From NCBI RefSeq assembly GCF_018991925.1, contig NW_024756914.1, positions 9,522,426-9,586,425 on the forward strand: a stretch of DNA of 64,000 bases. Direction: 5' to 3'. The position numbers were made by a program, and so were the translations under genes. The notes under the pieces are model-generated. The model was not told the DNA's origin. It did not search any database and was given only the letters and a program-made list of their open reading frames with translations. The stretch is from Homarus americanus. Taxonomy: Eukaryota > Arthropoda > Malacostraca > Decapoda > Nephropidae. Shown here in pieces: positions 1 to 13,469 of the stretch (positions are counted from its first letter, which is position 1; every line of letters begins with the position of its first letter).

Positions 1-42
1 TGTGCGTGTGTGCATGTGCATGTGTGTGTGTGTGTGTGTGTG
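1..42. repeat. (TG)n microsatellite
   Basis: The window opens in a TG/GT dinucleotide run with a few CA/GC interruptions. It probably continues to the left of the window. Confidence 0.9.
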
Positions 43-1249
43 TCACAACACCAAAATATCACAAACTCAACAGTCACTATACTGTATGAGGGCAACCGCT
101 ACTACCCATAATGCAGTAACCTTTCAGAGACGGGGACCAATCTCCAGTATCCCTCCATTCATCACAGAAAGGGAAACCTAATCTCTGACTGAAACCAACT
201 CCCCAGACCAGCCAAAGGAACGACAGCTTGAGAGGGAGAGAAACCTGAAACACACCCTAAGTGACCGATTCATTTTCACAACCACTAGCCTGTGAAGGGT
301 CTACATAGAGCTACTCTGTACAGGTGTTGTGTAATCAAAGTGGGGAGATTCTAATCCAACAAGAGTTAAACTCACTGGTTATATCACTCCTAATTCCACT
401 ATACTCATCCCCACCTAAGGCAGTGACATGAATCTATTCCTGTTTATTGATGTTAACTTGATGCATGTATTTTAGTGGTTAATGTGTTAATTTAGTTTGT
501 TGGTAATGCTGTTTTATTTGTACTTTCAGATATGTTGTGAAAGGAATTGAATAAGGCTTGTTTAATTATCAGACAAGTTTAGTTTATCTCACATCAACCA
601 TTGGCTGGCCTATCTATTCATTAAGGACTCGGCTGTATTTTAGTGGTTGAATGAGGAACCAAAGGAGTCGACATTGGTTGAGAGGTCTGTGTCTCAAGTG
701 TGTTTCTGCCTAGTTGCTCATGCTCGTGATGTCATAAAACAAAAGTAATGGCTCTTTTCTTATTAAACTTAAGACATGATTGGAACAATTACAGTACAGT
801 ATATGAATAATGTCCATCAAATACCCCAAAGTAATAATGAGAGAATAAATCAATAAAATTTTGGTAAGTAACCAAACACCATACAAAATAAATCCCCTTA
901 TATGCAGCATGTTGAGAATTTATGTCTGATCACATTCACAATTACCAACAATTGGGTTGACAAATCTAATGTATCCATTAACTTACCACACTGTCAGTGA
1001 GGCACACAAGCACTCATCTGCATAAGAAAGCCAAGAGCATCAGACCAACAAATGTTTTCCTTATGTCCCAACCAGGAGAAAGACTGGCATGAAACAAGCT
1101 TTAGCTTTATAAAAAATTAAAATAAAATAAGATAAAATACGATTCTATTCAAAACTTGCATCATTTTACCTTAATGATTCCCTGGAATAACCCAAAGCAA
1201 CTTAACACTGTCCATGGTAAAGAAACAATACAGAGACTTTAAACTGGAA
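43..1249. other. no recognisable gene
   Basis: This is AT-rich non-coding sequence with no long reading frame, splice-bounded exon or terminal repeat that I can support. It lies downstream (minus-strand sense) of the last visible SCAF exon, so it is either a further intron or flanking DNA. Confidence 0.5.
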
Positions 1250-3055
1250 ACAAGACATCTCTAAACAAGGTACTGTACCAAGGACAGTGCCAACAGCCAT
1301 TCTGTACATTATCTCTAAACAAGGTACTGTACCAAGGACAGTGCCAACAGCCATTCTTTACATTAACTCTAAACAAGGTACTGTACCAAGGACAGTGCCA
1401 ACAGCCATTCTTTACATTAACTCTAAACAAGGTACTGTACCAAGGACAGTGCCAACAGCCATTCTTTACATTATCTCTAAACAAGGTACTGTACCAAGGA
1501 CAGTGCCAACAGCCATTCTTTACATTAACTCTAAACAAGGTACTGTACCAAGGACAGTGCCAACAGCCATTCTTTACATTAACTCTAAACAAGGTACTGT
1601 ACCAAGGACAGTGCCAACAGCCATTCTTTACATTAACTCTAAACAAGGTACTGTACCAAGGACAGTGCCAACAGCCATTCTTTACATTATCTCTAAACAA
1701 GGTACTGTACCAAGGACAGTGCCAACAGCCATTCTTTACATTAACTCTAAACAAGGTACTGTACCAAGGACAGTGCCAACAGCCATTCTTTACATTAACT
1801 CTAAACAAGGTACTGTACCAAGGACAGTGCCAACAGCCATTCTTTACATTAACTCTAAACAAGGTACTGTACCAAGGACAGTGCCAACAGCCATTCTTTA
1901 CATTATCTCTAAACAAGGTACTGTACCAAGGACAGTGCCAACAGCCATTCTTTACATTAACTCTAAACAAGGTACTGTACCAAGGACAGTGCCAACAGCC
2001 ATTCTTTACATTATCTCTAAACAAGGTACTGTACCAAGGACAGTGCCAACAGCCATTCTTTACATTATCTCTAAACAAGGTACTGTACCAAGGACAGTGC
2101 CAACAGCCATTCTTTACATTATCTCTAAACAAGGTACTGTACCAAGGACAGTGCCAACAGCCATTCTTTACATTATCTCTAAACAAGGTACTGTACCAAG
2201 GACAGTGCCAACAGCCATTCTTTACATTATCTCTAAACAAGGTACTGTACCAAGGACAGTGCCAACAGCCATTCTTTACATTAAAGGTACTACCAACAGT
2301 GCCAACAGCCATTCTTTAATTCTAAACAAGGTACTGTACCAAGGACAGTGCCAACAGCCATTCTTTACATTATTCTAAACAAGGTACTGTACCAAGGACA
2401 GTGCCAACAGCCATTCTTTTATCAAACAAGGTACCATGCCAACAGCCATTCTTTACATTAACTCTAAACAAGGTACTGTACCAAGGACAGTGCTAACAGC
2501 CATTCTTACATTATCTCTAAACAAGGTACTGTACCAAGGACAGTGCTAACAGCCATTCTTTACATTATCTCTAAACAAGGTACTGTACCAAGGACAGTGC
2601 CAACAGCCATTCTTTACATTAACTCTAAACAAGGTACTGTACCAAGGACAGTGCCAACAGCCATTCTTTACATTAACTCTAAACAAGGTACTGTACCAAG
2701 GACAGTGCCAACAGCCATTCTTTACATTAACTCTAAACAAGGTACTGTACCAAGGACAGTGCCAACAGCCATTCTTTACATTAACTCTAAACAAGGTACT
2801 GTACCAAGGACAGTGCCAACAGCCATTCTTTACATTATCTCTAAACAAGGTACTGTACCAAGGACAGTGCCAACAGCCATTCTTTACATTATCTCTAAAC
2901 AAGGTACTGTACCAAGGACAGTGCTAACAGCCATTCTTTACATTATCTCTAAACAAGGTACTGTACCAAGGACAGTGCTAACAGCCATTCTTTACATTAA
3001 CTCTAAACAAGGTGCTGTACCAAGGACAGTGCCAACAGCCATTCTTTGCATTAAC
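1250..3055. repeat. 54-bp minisatellite, about 33 copies
   Basis: A 54-bp unit containing GGTACTGTACC (an 11-base inverted repeat), AAGGACAGTGCC and CAGCCATTCTTTACATTA is repeated head to tail. Most copies are almost identical. They differ mainly at one A/T position (TTAACTC or TTATCTC before TAAACAAGG). Shortened or mutated copies cluster at about 2280-2560. Because 54 is a multiple of three, every frame lacking a stop in one unit stays open. The long reading frames on both strands here are therefore a by-product and not evidence of a protein. Confidence 0.95.
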
Positions 3056-3403
3056 TGAAGTTGCCCACCAAACACCACCTCAAATGCTAAGGACAGTAGT
3101 AGTCATCCTATCATATCAGGAATCAGTTGATTATTCCCTTATGACAACAATAACCTAACGGCCTTATGAGACTTTTCACAAATGAAAATATAGATGTATA
3201 AACCATCTCCTACAGTGCCTGACTTTTGAATATGAAATATTTCATTCACCAGGTCCAAAAGTTTACCAGACTAAGACTGTCCTTTACGTGGTGACAAGGG
3301 TCCTCCATCATTCTCCAATGTGAACCTAACAAAATTGCTTTAACTGCCCAAAGATCCTGGGCAAAATATCTCATGAAGAGGAAGAGATGATCACCCACCT
3401 GAG

Positions 3404-3578
3404 TATCTTGTCTGTAAATTGTTTGTATCTTGTTTTGTTTTCTTTTATGTTATGGCCAGGTTTAAGGTGATTAAGACTGATATAGTCTTACCAATCACCT
3501 TCAACCTGGCCATAACATAAAAGAAAACAAAACAATAGAATTAAGTTTACAGGCAAGAATATATAATACAAGATACAA
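3404..3578. repeat. fold-back (inverted-repeat) element
   Basis: The left arm at about 3430-3478 (TTTTATGTTATGGCCAGGTT core) is almost the exact reverse complement of the right arm at about 3484-3535 (AACCTGGCCATAACATAAAA core), with a loop of only a few bases. Weaker pairing continues outward: CTTGTCTGTAAATT near 3409 opposes AAGTTTACAGGCAAG near 3545. The DNA or RNA could form a hairpin with arms of 50 nt or more. This fits a fold-back MITE. No coding potential is seen. Confidence 0.8.
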
Positions 3579-4538
3579 AAGGAGCTAGAGAAGGTACACC
3601 TCTACATGACTCACATCATAGAAAATGGAAGCTAAACCTCACAGACAGAAGAAGTGGATTGGCAACAAATGGTATGTCTGCAAAACAGAGACTAGAAATC
3701 AAAACAAATTCCTTTTATGTTTGGAAATAAAGAATTCACTAAAGAAAATCTCAAAAATAGAAAAGGAAATCCAACTTTACCCCCCTAAAAAATTGAGAAA
3801 CAAGGTAACAACTCCTAAACTATGAAAGCAATACAATTATTCAAAGTTATTTAAGTCGCATTAAAACATCTGGGCACAGCGTAACACACAGTCAACCAAC
3901 ACACTGCCAAATTACAGGTAAAATAAATTAAGTCCAAGGTGCCTTCCCAGACCCACACACAGGCCACACCACACTTTAATTTCACTTCACTGAAGAAGGA
4001 ACATCCCCAAACTTGAGATACTTATCAAAACTATATAAATATTAGCACCACTAGACTATGCACTAGGTTCAACAACACAAAATGCAGTGATGATATTAAC
4101 AGATGGTCCCCTATCATCACACCTGCTCCAACTGACAAGGTTGTACACAAAAAATATCTGATACAGATTATGGTAAAATGCACTAAAGCCTTAAGTTGAC
4201 TAAGAGGCCAATATTTGTTCAAGGAGACTAGAGTTGTCTTTACCATGGCAGCAGCAGCTAGGAAGTGGGGTCATTGTGTGGTGTTAGTTTGTAGTTGTAT
4301 TGAGATCAAATGATCATGAAAGTAGTGTGTAATGTAGCTCCAACACTGCCCCCCACCCTTTACTGCTTAAGGTCTTGAGGTGCTTACAGGGATGAAGAAT
4401 AATTTTCAGATTATTACCCCAGCCATCACCAGGTCAGGGCCACAAGTCATTCTACACAAGAGTAGGTGATAACAGTTTTAATTAATTCCAACATTGACCG
4501 AGTTAAAGCAGTTCACAAGGTAATAAACATCCCACAAT
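3579..4538. other. no recognisable gene
   Basis: AT-rich sequence. A 66-codon plus-strand frame at 3625-3825 is lysine-rich with no recognisable domain, and I do not treat it as a gene. Confidence 0.4.
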
Positions 4539-4680
4539 GGACAGGACAGGACAGGACAGGACAGGACAGGACAGGACAGGACAGGACAGGACAGGACAGG
4601 ACAGGACAGTACTGTACTGTACTGTACTGTACTGTACTGTACTGTACTGTACTGTACTGTACTGTACTGTACTGTACTCC
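4539..4680. repeat. (GGACA)n followed by (TACTG)n compound microsatellite
   Basis: About fourteen GGACA pentamers (about 4539-4608) pass directly into about fourteen TACTG pentamers (about 4609-4678). TACTG is the same pentamer that forms the very large arrays at 40-47 kb. Confidence 0.95.
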
Positions 4681-7625
4681 TGCATGGACTAATAGTCAAC
4701 AACCTTAGCCCTGCAGACGTATCTTAAAAACTGCATAAACATGAACAGTCACATTTCAAGAGAAGAAATGTTTTAACCCAATTACAATAATTCAGGAAAA
4801 TAGTGAATACTATACAACCTTATTAATCCCCTTTGTAGTGTGTTAGCTGGGATAATGGGCCTTGAAGAGTCCACAGCAGATAAGATACACCAAGAAACCC
4901 TGAGGGGCTCCTATACAGTACCGTACAGTACATCATAATGCACAACACAAGACTATGCTGAGAGGTACTATTACAGGGAGACACTGTACTTCCTAGACCA
5001 GATACTGTACTGCACTCAATACTATACAGCCTCCAAAACACAGGTCAAATCATATACAGTATGACTAATATTAAGTGTCAGAATTAGATAATAACCTTCA
5101 AGTAAATCTCACATATATAAAGAGCATGTCGGTCACACATACCATCATGTTGATAAACTTGATCAAAACTCAAATGTATCCCTCTTGTAGTATGAGGAAA
5201 ACACACCTATTAATAATATGAGCACTAGGACCTGCATGACAAGTGCTAAAAAGAAAAGAGAGGAAGCATTCGGCTTCAAACGAGAATAAAGACAAGCACG
5301 AGGCATCTGTTCAGGGGCTGAGTTGTAAAATGACGCTTTATAACCAAATATATTGAGGATTGCCCAGTAGAGCTTCCATTATAACAGTAAGGTTTTCCGC
5401 CCTTCAAACCTAAGTGACAGCTACTGTCACCTGTACAACTCTTCCGGAACACTGGGTACAATGTCTCACACTTGGTTGACTTGAGTTGCCCAAAAAGGCA
5501 TCAGGTAAAAGACAGATGGACAGTGAATGAATAAAACAGACAGACAGGCACACAGATTGTAAGATTTATGATAAGAAAGACTGTTACCAATGGCTACATC
5601 ACACCTCTCAGTCCCAAACACCCTTATCATTTCCCTCAACATTCTATCCATAATTATGTTGAACGACCACAAGATGTCACACATTCCCGCTCACACCTCA
5701 AGTCTCTCAACTCTGCTTTCTATATTGTACTGTTCTCATACCAGATCCGTTGCCTGCACAAACCAGGATGGCAACCCACCCTGCCCCTTAAAAGCATGTG
5801 ATTAAATTTATAAATTTTCTAACAATTCCCATTAATCTGACATCTATGCTATTAAGTATGAGGAAATACTAAAGAACTCATAAATAGATATCTGCATTTT
5901 TTTTATTTCCTTTGCTATTGTCTGCAAATATATAAAAAATAGAACAAGTTTTTTTTTTTTAGAATATACTGTACTCCAATTTTTCTAAACATTTCCAGAC
6001 CTCACATAGAATGCGTACACCTGCACTGCTCACCTACATGAATTATTTCTACCCCGCCCCTTTTCTATCAAGCTTGGAGTCTGCATACAGTCCAGTACCT
6101 TATTACCCTTATAGAATATCTTCATTATGTCAGGCATCTTTTCCTTCTCACCAACTCCTCATGTGCCTCTCACCCACCCCATTACTGTACACCATACAGG
6201 TACTGTACTATATAATCCACACTATTTCCAATATTTTACGATGTCTTTATCAACAAATATATCAGCGGTCACTATGTTATTTATTCAACTCAAACCTCTT
6301 CTGCCACCGTTCTGTTCCTCCTTTATCCAAATTCAGGTATTTTTCTTAAACCTATTAATTACAACCCTACTATACACTACCCCAGGTACACCCTAGGCTC
6401 TTCTCCTTTATTGTTTTCCACGTCTATCTACACACTGGTATTAGTAGGGCCTTCCTCCCCTCATAAGGTCATTTCTATGTTGTTTTTTTGTTTTTGTTTT
6501 CCCCTTTCCATTTTCCACAGTTTCTGTCTAAATATTATGTACTATAGGAAGAGAGAAAAGGTGGTGTGGAGGGAAAGATTTTTCTCGGGAGATGGGAGAA
6601 GTGTTGTGGGGTGTGGAAAGAAACTGTTGTCAAGTCAGAAAAAAATAATATGTCAAGTGAAGTGATGGAAAGAGTCAAATGCAAGAGAATCAAATCATCT
6701 TACTCAATGAACTACCAATAATTATGACTTTGTTTATCTAAGGTGTTGTGAGTGACCTGCATAGTCGAGTGGGGTGGCGTGACGAATTGGCCTGTCATTG
6801 AGGTGGTCGACAGTGGGCCAGGTCAGGTGAAATAATTCTCTGGATGTATTTATAAGGGTTCCAGTCCCATACTATAGATATACACAGATCTATATACTGT
6901 ATCACGGTTCTCAAGATATATCGACGGTCTACTGTGTCTTACTTCATTCTTTTATATTTTGAGTAACAAGATTAGAGAAGTCCTTCATGTTCTTATTGTT
7001 GTAACACTAACACAGCTACAACAATTACTAGTACTGTACTACAATCATTATTAACTATACTATAACTACTTTCCTTTAAATTTTTTCATTGTAACAAACA
7101 GATATGACATGGCAACAACAGGTTCATCCCAGCTGGTATTATTACAAACTCAATGGTGTAAAACTTTTACCTTTACTTTATATAAATAAATTTATTTATC
7201 ATACAAAAAATAACATTAATGCTGCAGGACCAAGGTAATAAAGTTGCCACGTATAAACGGCATAACTTGATAAAAAAAATTCCAAGTGGAATCTACACAC
7301 GTACGTACGAGCAGAGGCCGAGGGTCCCAAGGTACAGTACCAATGTAACCACAAACCTCATTCAGTGATCTAGTTTATTCCAGCGTTTTATTAATGTTAC
7401 CATACCAATACTTTTAAGCCACTTATACCTGTTCCACCCCATTAGTTGGCGACACTTCACAAGTATATAACTGGGGAGGCATAACACAGGTGAAGTAATA
7501 AATATATGCTGAAATCTTTCTTTCAGTAAATATTTAAATATTTTTGGACAATATAATGTTACTTTATTAAGAGATAAATAAATACTGTTCCTTTACTAAA
7601 CTTGGGCTAACTTATTAACACTGAC
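4681..7625. other. non-coding, nothing recognised
   Basis: Both strands hold only short frames without a convincing domain or splice-bounded exon. Short TACTG/CAGTA motifs are scattered (for example about 4915-4935 and 6185-6210). The next exon of the SCAF gene, which must begin with two bases completing a split codon, was not found here. Confidence 0.4.
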
Positions 7626-7818
7626 CTCTGAGCCAATCTGGTACAGTTTCCTCGTCGATCATGCCGCCTTCTTCTAGGTTGTCCAGGTCAATGCTGCTCA
7701 TGGTGATCAACTTATGGAACGGGATGTATGAGCAGCCAACCTCCACTTCCCAGTAGTCTTTGAATTCTTTACCCTTCACACCCTTGCCTGGAGCCCATGC
7801 CAGAGTGATGGCCTTGTT
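7626..7818 (-). CDS. SCAF4/SCAF8: SCAF4/SCAF8-like, exon with end of RRM and post-RRM block
   Basis: The minus-strand exon of 193 nt follows the acceptor TTTTCTGTAG and precedes the donor GTCAGTG. It enters in phase 0 and leaves with one extra base. It encodes 64 residues beginning NKAITLAWAPGKGVKGKEF, the last RRM beta strand, followed by the conserved SCAF block with DYWEVEVG, SYIPF and EGGMIDEETVPDW. In vertebrate SCAF4/SCAF8 the same block directly follows the RRM. The exon joins in frame to 15563-15718. No further downstream exon is visible, so the proline/glutamine-rich C-terminus presumably lies left of the window. Confidence 0.93.
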
Positions 7819-7940
7819 CTACAGAAAATAAAAACACATTCATCAAGTACGGGGAGTTACATGGTGGCAGTACACAGCAGCAATTACCTCACTCTTGACC
7901 TTCTGCCTCCAGAGACTTGGGGAGCTAACACTGCCATTCC

Positions 7941-8186
7941 CAGGGGTGGATCCAGAGGAGTTCCTGGGGGTCCAGAACCCCTTTTTTTTCATCAGAAATT
8001 ACAATACTTTTTCTTTAATGCATTATTGTACTCAGGCGTTTTTGTATAGTAAAAAGTAATTACTATTGATGTCAGAATATCTGCTAATATCAAGTGCACA
8101 TGGCTTCAAAATGCTGTGTGCTTGCCAATGTTCCCCGACCCACACTTCTTGGACCCCCACTTTTGATATTTCAGGATCTGCCCCTG
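7941..8186. mobile_element. candidate hAT-type MITE
   Basis: The ends are inverted: CAGGGGTGGATCC at the left and GGATCTGCCCCTG at the right, with further pairing of GGGGGTCC against GGACCCCC inside. CAGGGG ends are typical of hAT elements. I could not match an 8-bp target duplication, so the assignment to hAT is tentative. Confidence 0.6.
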
Positions 8187-9222
8187 ACTCCAAGTGTTTT
8201 GTTTTTTTAACTTGTATTTATGAGGTGTCTTGGCTCTTGGCTTGTTTTGATCAATGATTATTGCTGTAATAACACTGCCAGGCAGCTCTGCTGTAATGCC
8301 ACCTGTGTTTTGAGATTAGCAAACTTACAACTACTGTACAAGATACACATGAGAGCTGGAGACAAATCTCTGGTTTAACATGAAAAAGAGATCAACCTAC
8401 AGGAAGAATTAGACAAGGTAAGCCAATGGTTCATGGAACTTAAAATTACACTGCCTTTTCATCAAAATAGTGGAGGCTTTACAAATATACAAAAATTTAC
8501 TGCAAATGGCTCAAACAATAACTTACATATACTCCTCCTGTTACCACAAGCAGTAATGAGTAGGATGACCTATAAACAAACATTATGTTAGGCTGTAAGT
8601 CATGTCATGTTTATTGGGCGTGCCTGCCTGTATACAGTGTGTAGAGTTGGTGGAGATGGAGAGACACAGAGAAGGGTGGTGTGTTGGGTGGTAGTAAGGG
8701 GAGCTTGTTTGCGTATAAATGCAAACCGTGGCTACATTGTAGCTATCCCCATCGTAGAGTCAACACCTAACTCGTGTCTCTTGAGACCTTCAACAAGAAA
8801 GTTTAAACTGTACTTAAGTTTACACAGGTAGACTGTGTCCATTGCATCAGTTAACATAGAAATATGGCAAATTAAATACTCATTATAAGTGTTAAGATTA
8901 GACTAATTACATAGCTATGATTGTTATGTGAATATATATTGGATTAAATATTTATGTATGATTACCTATATATGATATATTTGAAATACTAAGAATGAAT
9001 TGTATTCAACAAGTTTGACCAAATTATAACGTTTGAGTTCAATGTGAAGTCTGATTAACCTTTAAGGGCTCAGAAGGCGTTTATACCTCCCAATATCACT
9101 ACCCCACTGCATATTAGTTTTTTTGTTGCTAAGATGTATGGTAGGGTGCCCAGACAGATGCTGTTCTGGCAGTGTGCGAGTTACTGTAGTCATTAATTGC
9201 TGGGTGGGCCAACAATGACTTA
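8187..9222. other. intron, nothing recognised
   Basis: This is intronic sequence of the SCAF gene between the exons at 7626-7818 and 15563-15718. No repeat ends or coding segment could be supported. Confidence 0.4.
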
Positions 9223-9230
9223 CTCTAGAG

Positions 9231-9452
9231 CAGCGGTTCCCAACCTCAGGTCACAACCCAAATCATGGTCGCGGGGTGTCCTCAGTAGGGTCATCAGGGG
9301 CCCTCAGACAATTTTAAAAACATAGTACTTATCATAGTCATAAACAAATTTTTGCTTAACATTCAAGCTCCATAATATATTATATGCCTGAGGCACAACA
9401 CCGTACTGTTGGGAAATTTAGGGTCGCAGCCAAAAAAGGTTGGGAACCACTG
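9231..9452. mobile_element. hAT MITE (Charlie/MER5-like) with 8-bp target duplication
   Basis: Terminal inverted repeats CAGCGGTTCCCAACCT and AGGTTGGGAACCACTG bound a 222-bp non-coding element. The 8-bp sequence CTCTAGAG occurs directly outside both ends (9223-9230 and 9453-9460), an exact target-site duplication of the hAT length. The ends resemble the widespread CAGTGGTTCCCAACC hAT terminus. Confidence 0.9.
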
Positions 9453-10175
9453 CTCTAGAGCTACACTAAAACAATAACCTAGAATAATGGGAACTTTACC
9501 CTTGTCAAAATAAAGCTAATTCTCAATTATGATAAACTGCAGACAACACATTATTTATTGTACACTTGTTGGAATTTTATCATCTGTTTCTGCATACTCA
9601 GGCCCCTCGGTTAACGAACTCAATCCGTTCCAGAAGGTCGTTCGTTAACCGAAACCATTGTTTCAATGGGTTTTTGGGTAATTGGTTCCAGCTCACCGAA
9701 AATTTCCTAAATTCAACAAAAATGGTAGAAAAGTTCACTTACTTTGAGGTGTGTGTGTAGAAGGCTCCTGGATGATGATGATGATGATGGGATTTAGAAT
9801 GGGGGTGGAGGAGAAGGAAAAAGAGAAGGCATTGGGGTGGAAGAGAAGCCACCCCATGGCGCCATTTCACCCATAAAATTTTAGCTCTCTTGGTGTAATT
9901 CAAGATTATTTTCTTTAAATCAACACTGCACTGCATTATATATTGTCAATATGTAAAATATATTTCAAAATGACCAATAATTTGCTTGGAAACACAGAGA
10001 AAAAGCGTTTAGTTGAAGAGTCTCAAGCAAGATGTTACCTCCAGTGAAAACAGAGAGAGACTAACGCCTGTTTGCTGTGTTAAGAGGCTGGATGCAGCGC
10101 ATTAAACTAGTCACTTTACCTTCAATTATGTTCAATAATTGTTAAAATGACTAAAAAATTTAATATTAAACTTTT

Positions 10176-10672
<497 letters not shown>

Positions 10673-10673
10673 A

Positions 10674-11050
10674 CAGTGAGGTATGCTATAACGAATCTAA
10701 TTGGTTCTAGAACCTTGTTCGTTATAGCATTCGTTCGTTATAGGATTAATCCGTTCCAGGCCCCCAAATACAACCACTTAACACTGAAAAATATAATATA
10801 AAATTGTAAAAATTGTAAAAAAGTGCATAAATATGCATCTAAACCCCTGAAATAACCAATATCATTAATACTTGTAATAAAAAAACAATAAATTAGTAAA
10901 AAAACAAAAAAAATAAATAAATTTTTTTTTTTTTTAAATAATGTTCGTTGTAGGAGTTTCGTTCGTTATAGCATTCTCAATTTTATAGGTAAAACCGTTC
11001 GTTATAGGAATATTCGCAGTAGGATCCGTTCGTTATAGCATACCCCACTG
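10674..11050. mobile_element. Tigger-like MITE, family GGTATGCTATAACGAA
   Basis: The ends CAGTGAGGTATGCTATAACG and CGTTATAGCATACCCCACTG are inverted repeats with TA on both outer sides (10672-10673, 11051-11052), as expected for Tc1/mariner-pogo elements. Internal copies of the TTCGTTATAG motif recur near both ends. There is no coding capacity. Confidence 0.85.
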
Positions 11051-11303
11051 TACATATACATATACACACACTCTTACTCTTAAATAACTACTGTAATGAT
11101 GTGATACAGGTGATTAATTTTTATCTTTTGTGCAAAATATATGAGGTTTATATTCAAAATATTCGCTGTCTTGCAAGGATTCCAGCAATGCAAATTATAT
11201 TCTTCCAACTTTAGTCTGAGATATTATATAAGATAAAAACTGTAAGCCTAAAACCCTGGCTGGGCAGATGGGGGAGCAGGAGGTGAGGTGTACTTTGACG
11301 GTA

Positions 11304-12084
11304 CAGTTGTACCCCATTTAACGCGGTCAATAAAACCCAGAGGGTACCGTGTTAAGTGAAAACCGCGTTAAGTGAACAACAGAACATATGGGATTAATTC
11401 CAATAGAAACCGGCCCGACCCCCAAACACCACTTTTTGAAGACACATAACTATGTTGTAGTAAAAATAACATCTTAATTTTATGATGGTACATGCACACA
11501 ATTAATACTTAAGAGAAATAGAGAAATACAGTCGCCAAGTTAATGTCCATTCAAATAATGGACTCGACTCCCTCCCCCTCTTCTCACACTACACTGCTGG
11601 CTCTTCCCTCTCTGACAAATTTTTTGGGGAAAACCACTAAATTTTAATAAATAATACCTCAAACTAAAGTTAGGATAATACAATTGACATTGCTGAATTC
11701 CTTGTAAGACCAGGAATATTTTGAATATAAATGTCATATATTTTGCACAAAAGAGAACATATTTACTCAGAGTAAACATTTTATCTAAAATTTGTATGTC
11801 TAATGCAAAATCTATGATGTTTATATTCAAAATGATCATCATATTGTAAGAATTCCAGCAATGTAAATTATATTCTGGCCGGGTAATTTGTATGAATTTT
11901 ATGAGCTAAAACAGGCAGTCAGGCAGGGTGGCGGGTGGGGCAAATCTAAAAATAGCATCTCGAGCCGGACACTCACCGCGTATATGTGGAAAAAACCCGC
12001 GTTAAGTGAAAGTTAGGCTCTGGAGAGGCACCGCGTATACGGTAAAACGCGATAAGTGAAACCGCGTTAGGCGGGGTAATACTA
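11304..12084. mobile_element. Tigger-like MITE, family ACCCCATTTAACGCGG
   Basis: The left end CAGTTGTACCCCATTTAACGCGG is opposed by CCGCGTTAGGCGGGGTAATACTA at the right. Internal motifs GTTAAGTGAAAACCGCG and AAACGCGATAAGTGAAACCGCG show the sub-terminal repeats of this family. The interior shares blocks (about 11650-11880) with the element at 16697-17957. The right boundary is approximate because that end has diverged. Confidence 0.7.
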
Positions 12085-12251
12085 TATTTATTTGTTTATT
12101 TATGTCGTTTAGTCGAGTTTTTGTTTTTTGCTCATAAAATTGAACAGAACTGACCGGGGAGAATATAATTTACATTGCTGGAATTCTTATAAGATAGTGA
12201 TTAATTTGAATGTAAACATGCCATAGTTTGCACGAGACAAAAATTTTAGTA

Positions 12252-12951
12252 CAGTCAACCCTCGCTTTACGCGGTCCCACATTCCGCGTTTCCACGTTTA
12301 CGCGGTACCCTGCCAAAACAGGAATGCTCACATTCCGCGGTGCGTGTACCCCTTTACGCGGAGAGCGGCTGACGAGCCGCGCCATTTTTTGATCCAAACC
12401 TCCCGCCATCCGCCATGTTGTTTAAGCGGCGCGAGCAGGGTGCGCACAAGGTCGCCCAGTCATCAAAACATTACCGAGTTCTTCACCCGCCACCCACCAC
12501 AGCCGGCCCAAGTCAGTGATAGTGATAATTATAGTGAGGATATGGACTTATATGGACTTTGAGGGGTTTGACAAAAGAGAGGCCCTGCAAGCCTCTGTGG
12601 TGAATAGTGATACAATTGATACAAGTGATACAGGTGAGGGCCAATAATCTGCCCTCTTACCAGACAACCCCATCCCGTGCATCGTTAACCATCTTTTCTA
12701 CTAATGTAAGTGTTAAAAAACCTAATATTATTTATATTTCTCTTAATTATTAATTGTGTGTGCATACCATCATAAAGTTAAGATAATATTTTTACTACAA
12801 CATAGTTGTGTGTCGTCAAAAAGTGGAGTTTGGGGGTCGGCCCGGTCTCTATTTCAATTAATCCCATATGTTATGTTGTTCACTTTACGCGTGTCTCACT
12901 TTCCGCGGTACCCTGTGGGTTGAATTTACCGCGTAAAGTGAGGGTTGACTG
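12252..12951 (+). mobile_element. Tigger-like element, family CAACCCTCGCTTTACGCGG, with C-terminal transposase remnant
   Basis: Terminal inverted repeats CAGTCAACCCTCGCTTTACG and CGTAAAGTGAGGGTTGACTG are flanked by TA on both sides (12250-12251, 12952-12953). The interior at about 12470-12560 encodes a short acidic tail with SDSDNYSEDMDLYGL before a stop. That tail is repeated in the related copy at 40637-41238, so it is probably the C-terminus of the parent transposase. Confidence 0.85.
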
Positions 12952-13469
12952 TAGTCATTTTGTACATTATTTTGTACATTTTGTACATTATATGTACAGT
13001 TCAGCTTTGCCCTTAGGACAGTGTGTGCATGTAAATGAGTGTCAATAAATTAATAAAGTTACATATATAGAGCCAGAAATAATAGTTGAAAAACTTTATG
13101 TAGACAGAGCGTGGATGGCTAAATTTTAGAATGACCAATAATTTTAATACTGCATAAAAAATGCACAAATATTAAAGTGCACAATTTTCTTGATATTTAC
13201 TCCATTGGAAACGAATGTAAACATAGAAGAGATTACTGAATTGGCTGAGTACCCCCTAAGCTTATGAGACGATGTTCAAAACAAAACATGATTTTCGTGA
13301 GGATTTCGTTAATCGAATTTTTTTTCGTTAACCAAATTGAAGCTTCTTATGGAACATGGAAGGTAATTCGTTAACCTTAATTTCGTTAACCGAGGAACCA
13401 CAGGTACAGTGTGAATGTTTAACAATAATTATCTCAAATCTGAAATACAATTGGTGATCTAATAAGGCA

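Noticed and set aside
1239..3058. Long open frames on both strands (VKNGCWHCPWYSTLFRD-type and SKQGTVPRTVPTAILYI-type repeats)
   Set aside because: They follow from a 54-bp tandem unit, a multiple of three, that lacks stops in these frames. There is no start context, splice context or domain.
4466..4708. DRTGQ / CTVLY repeat frames
   Set aside because: Translations of pentanucleotide microsatellites.
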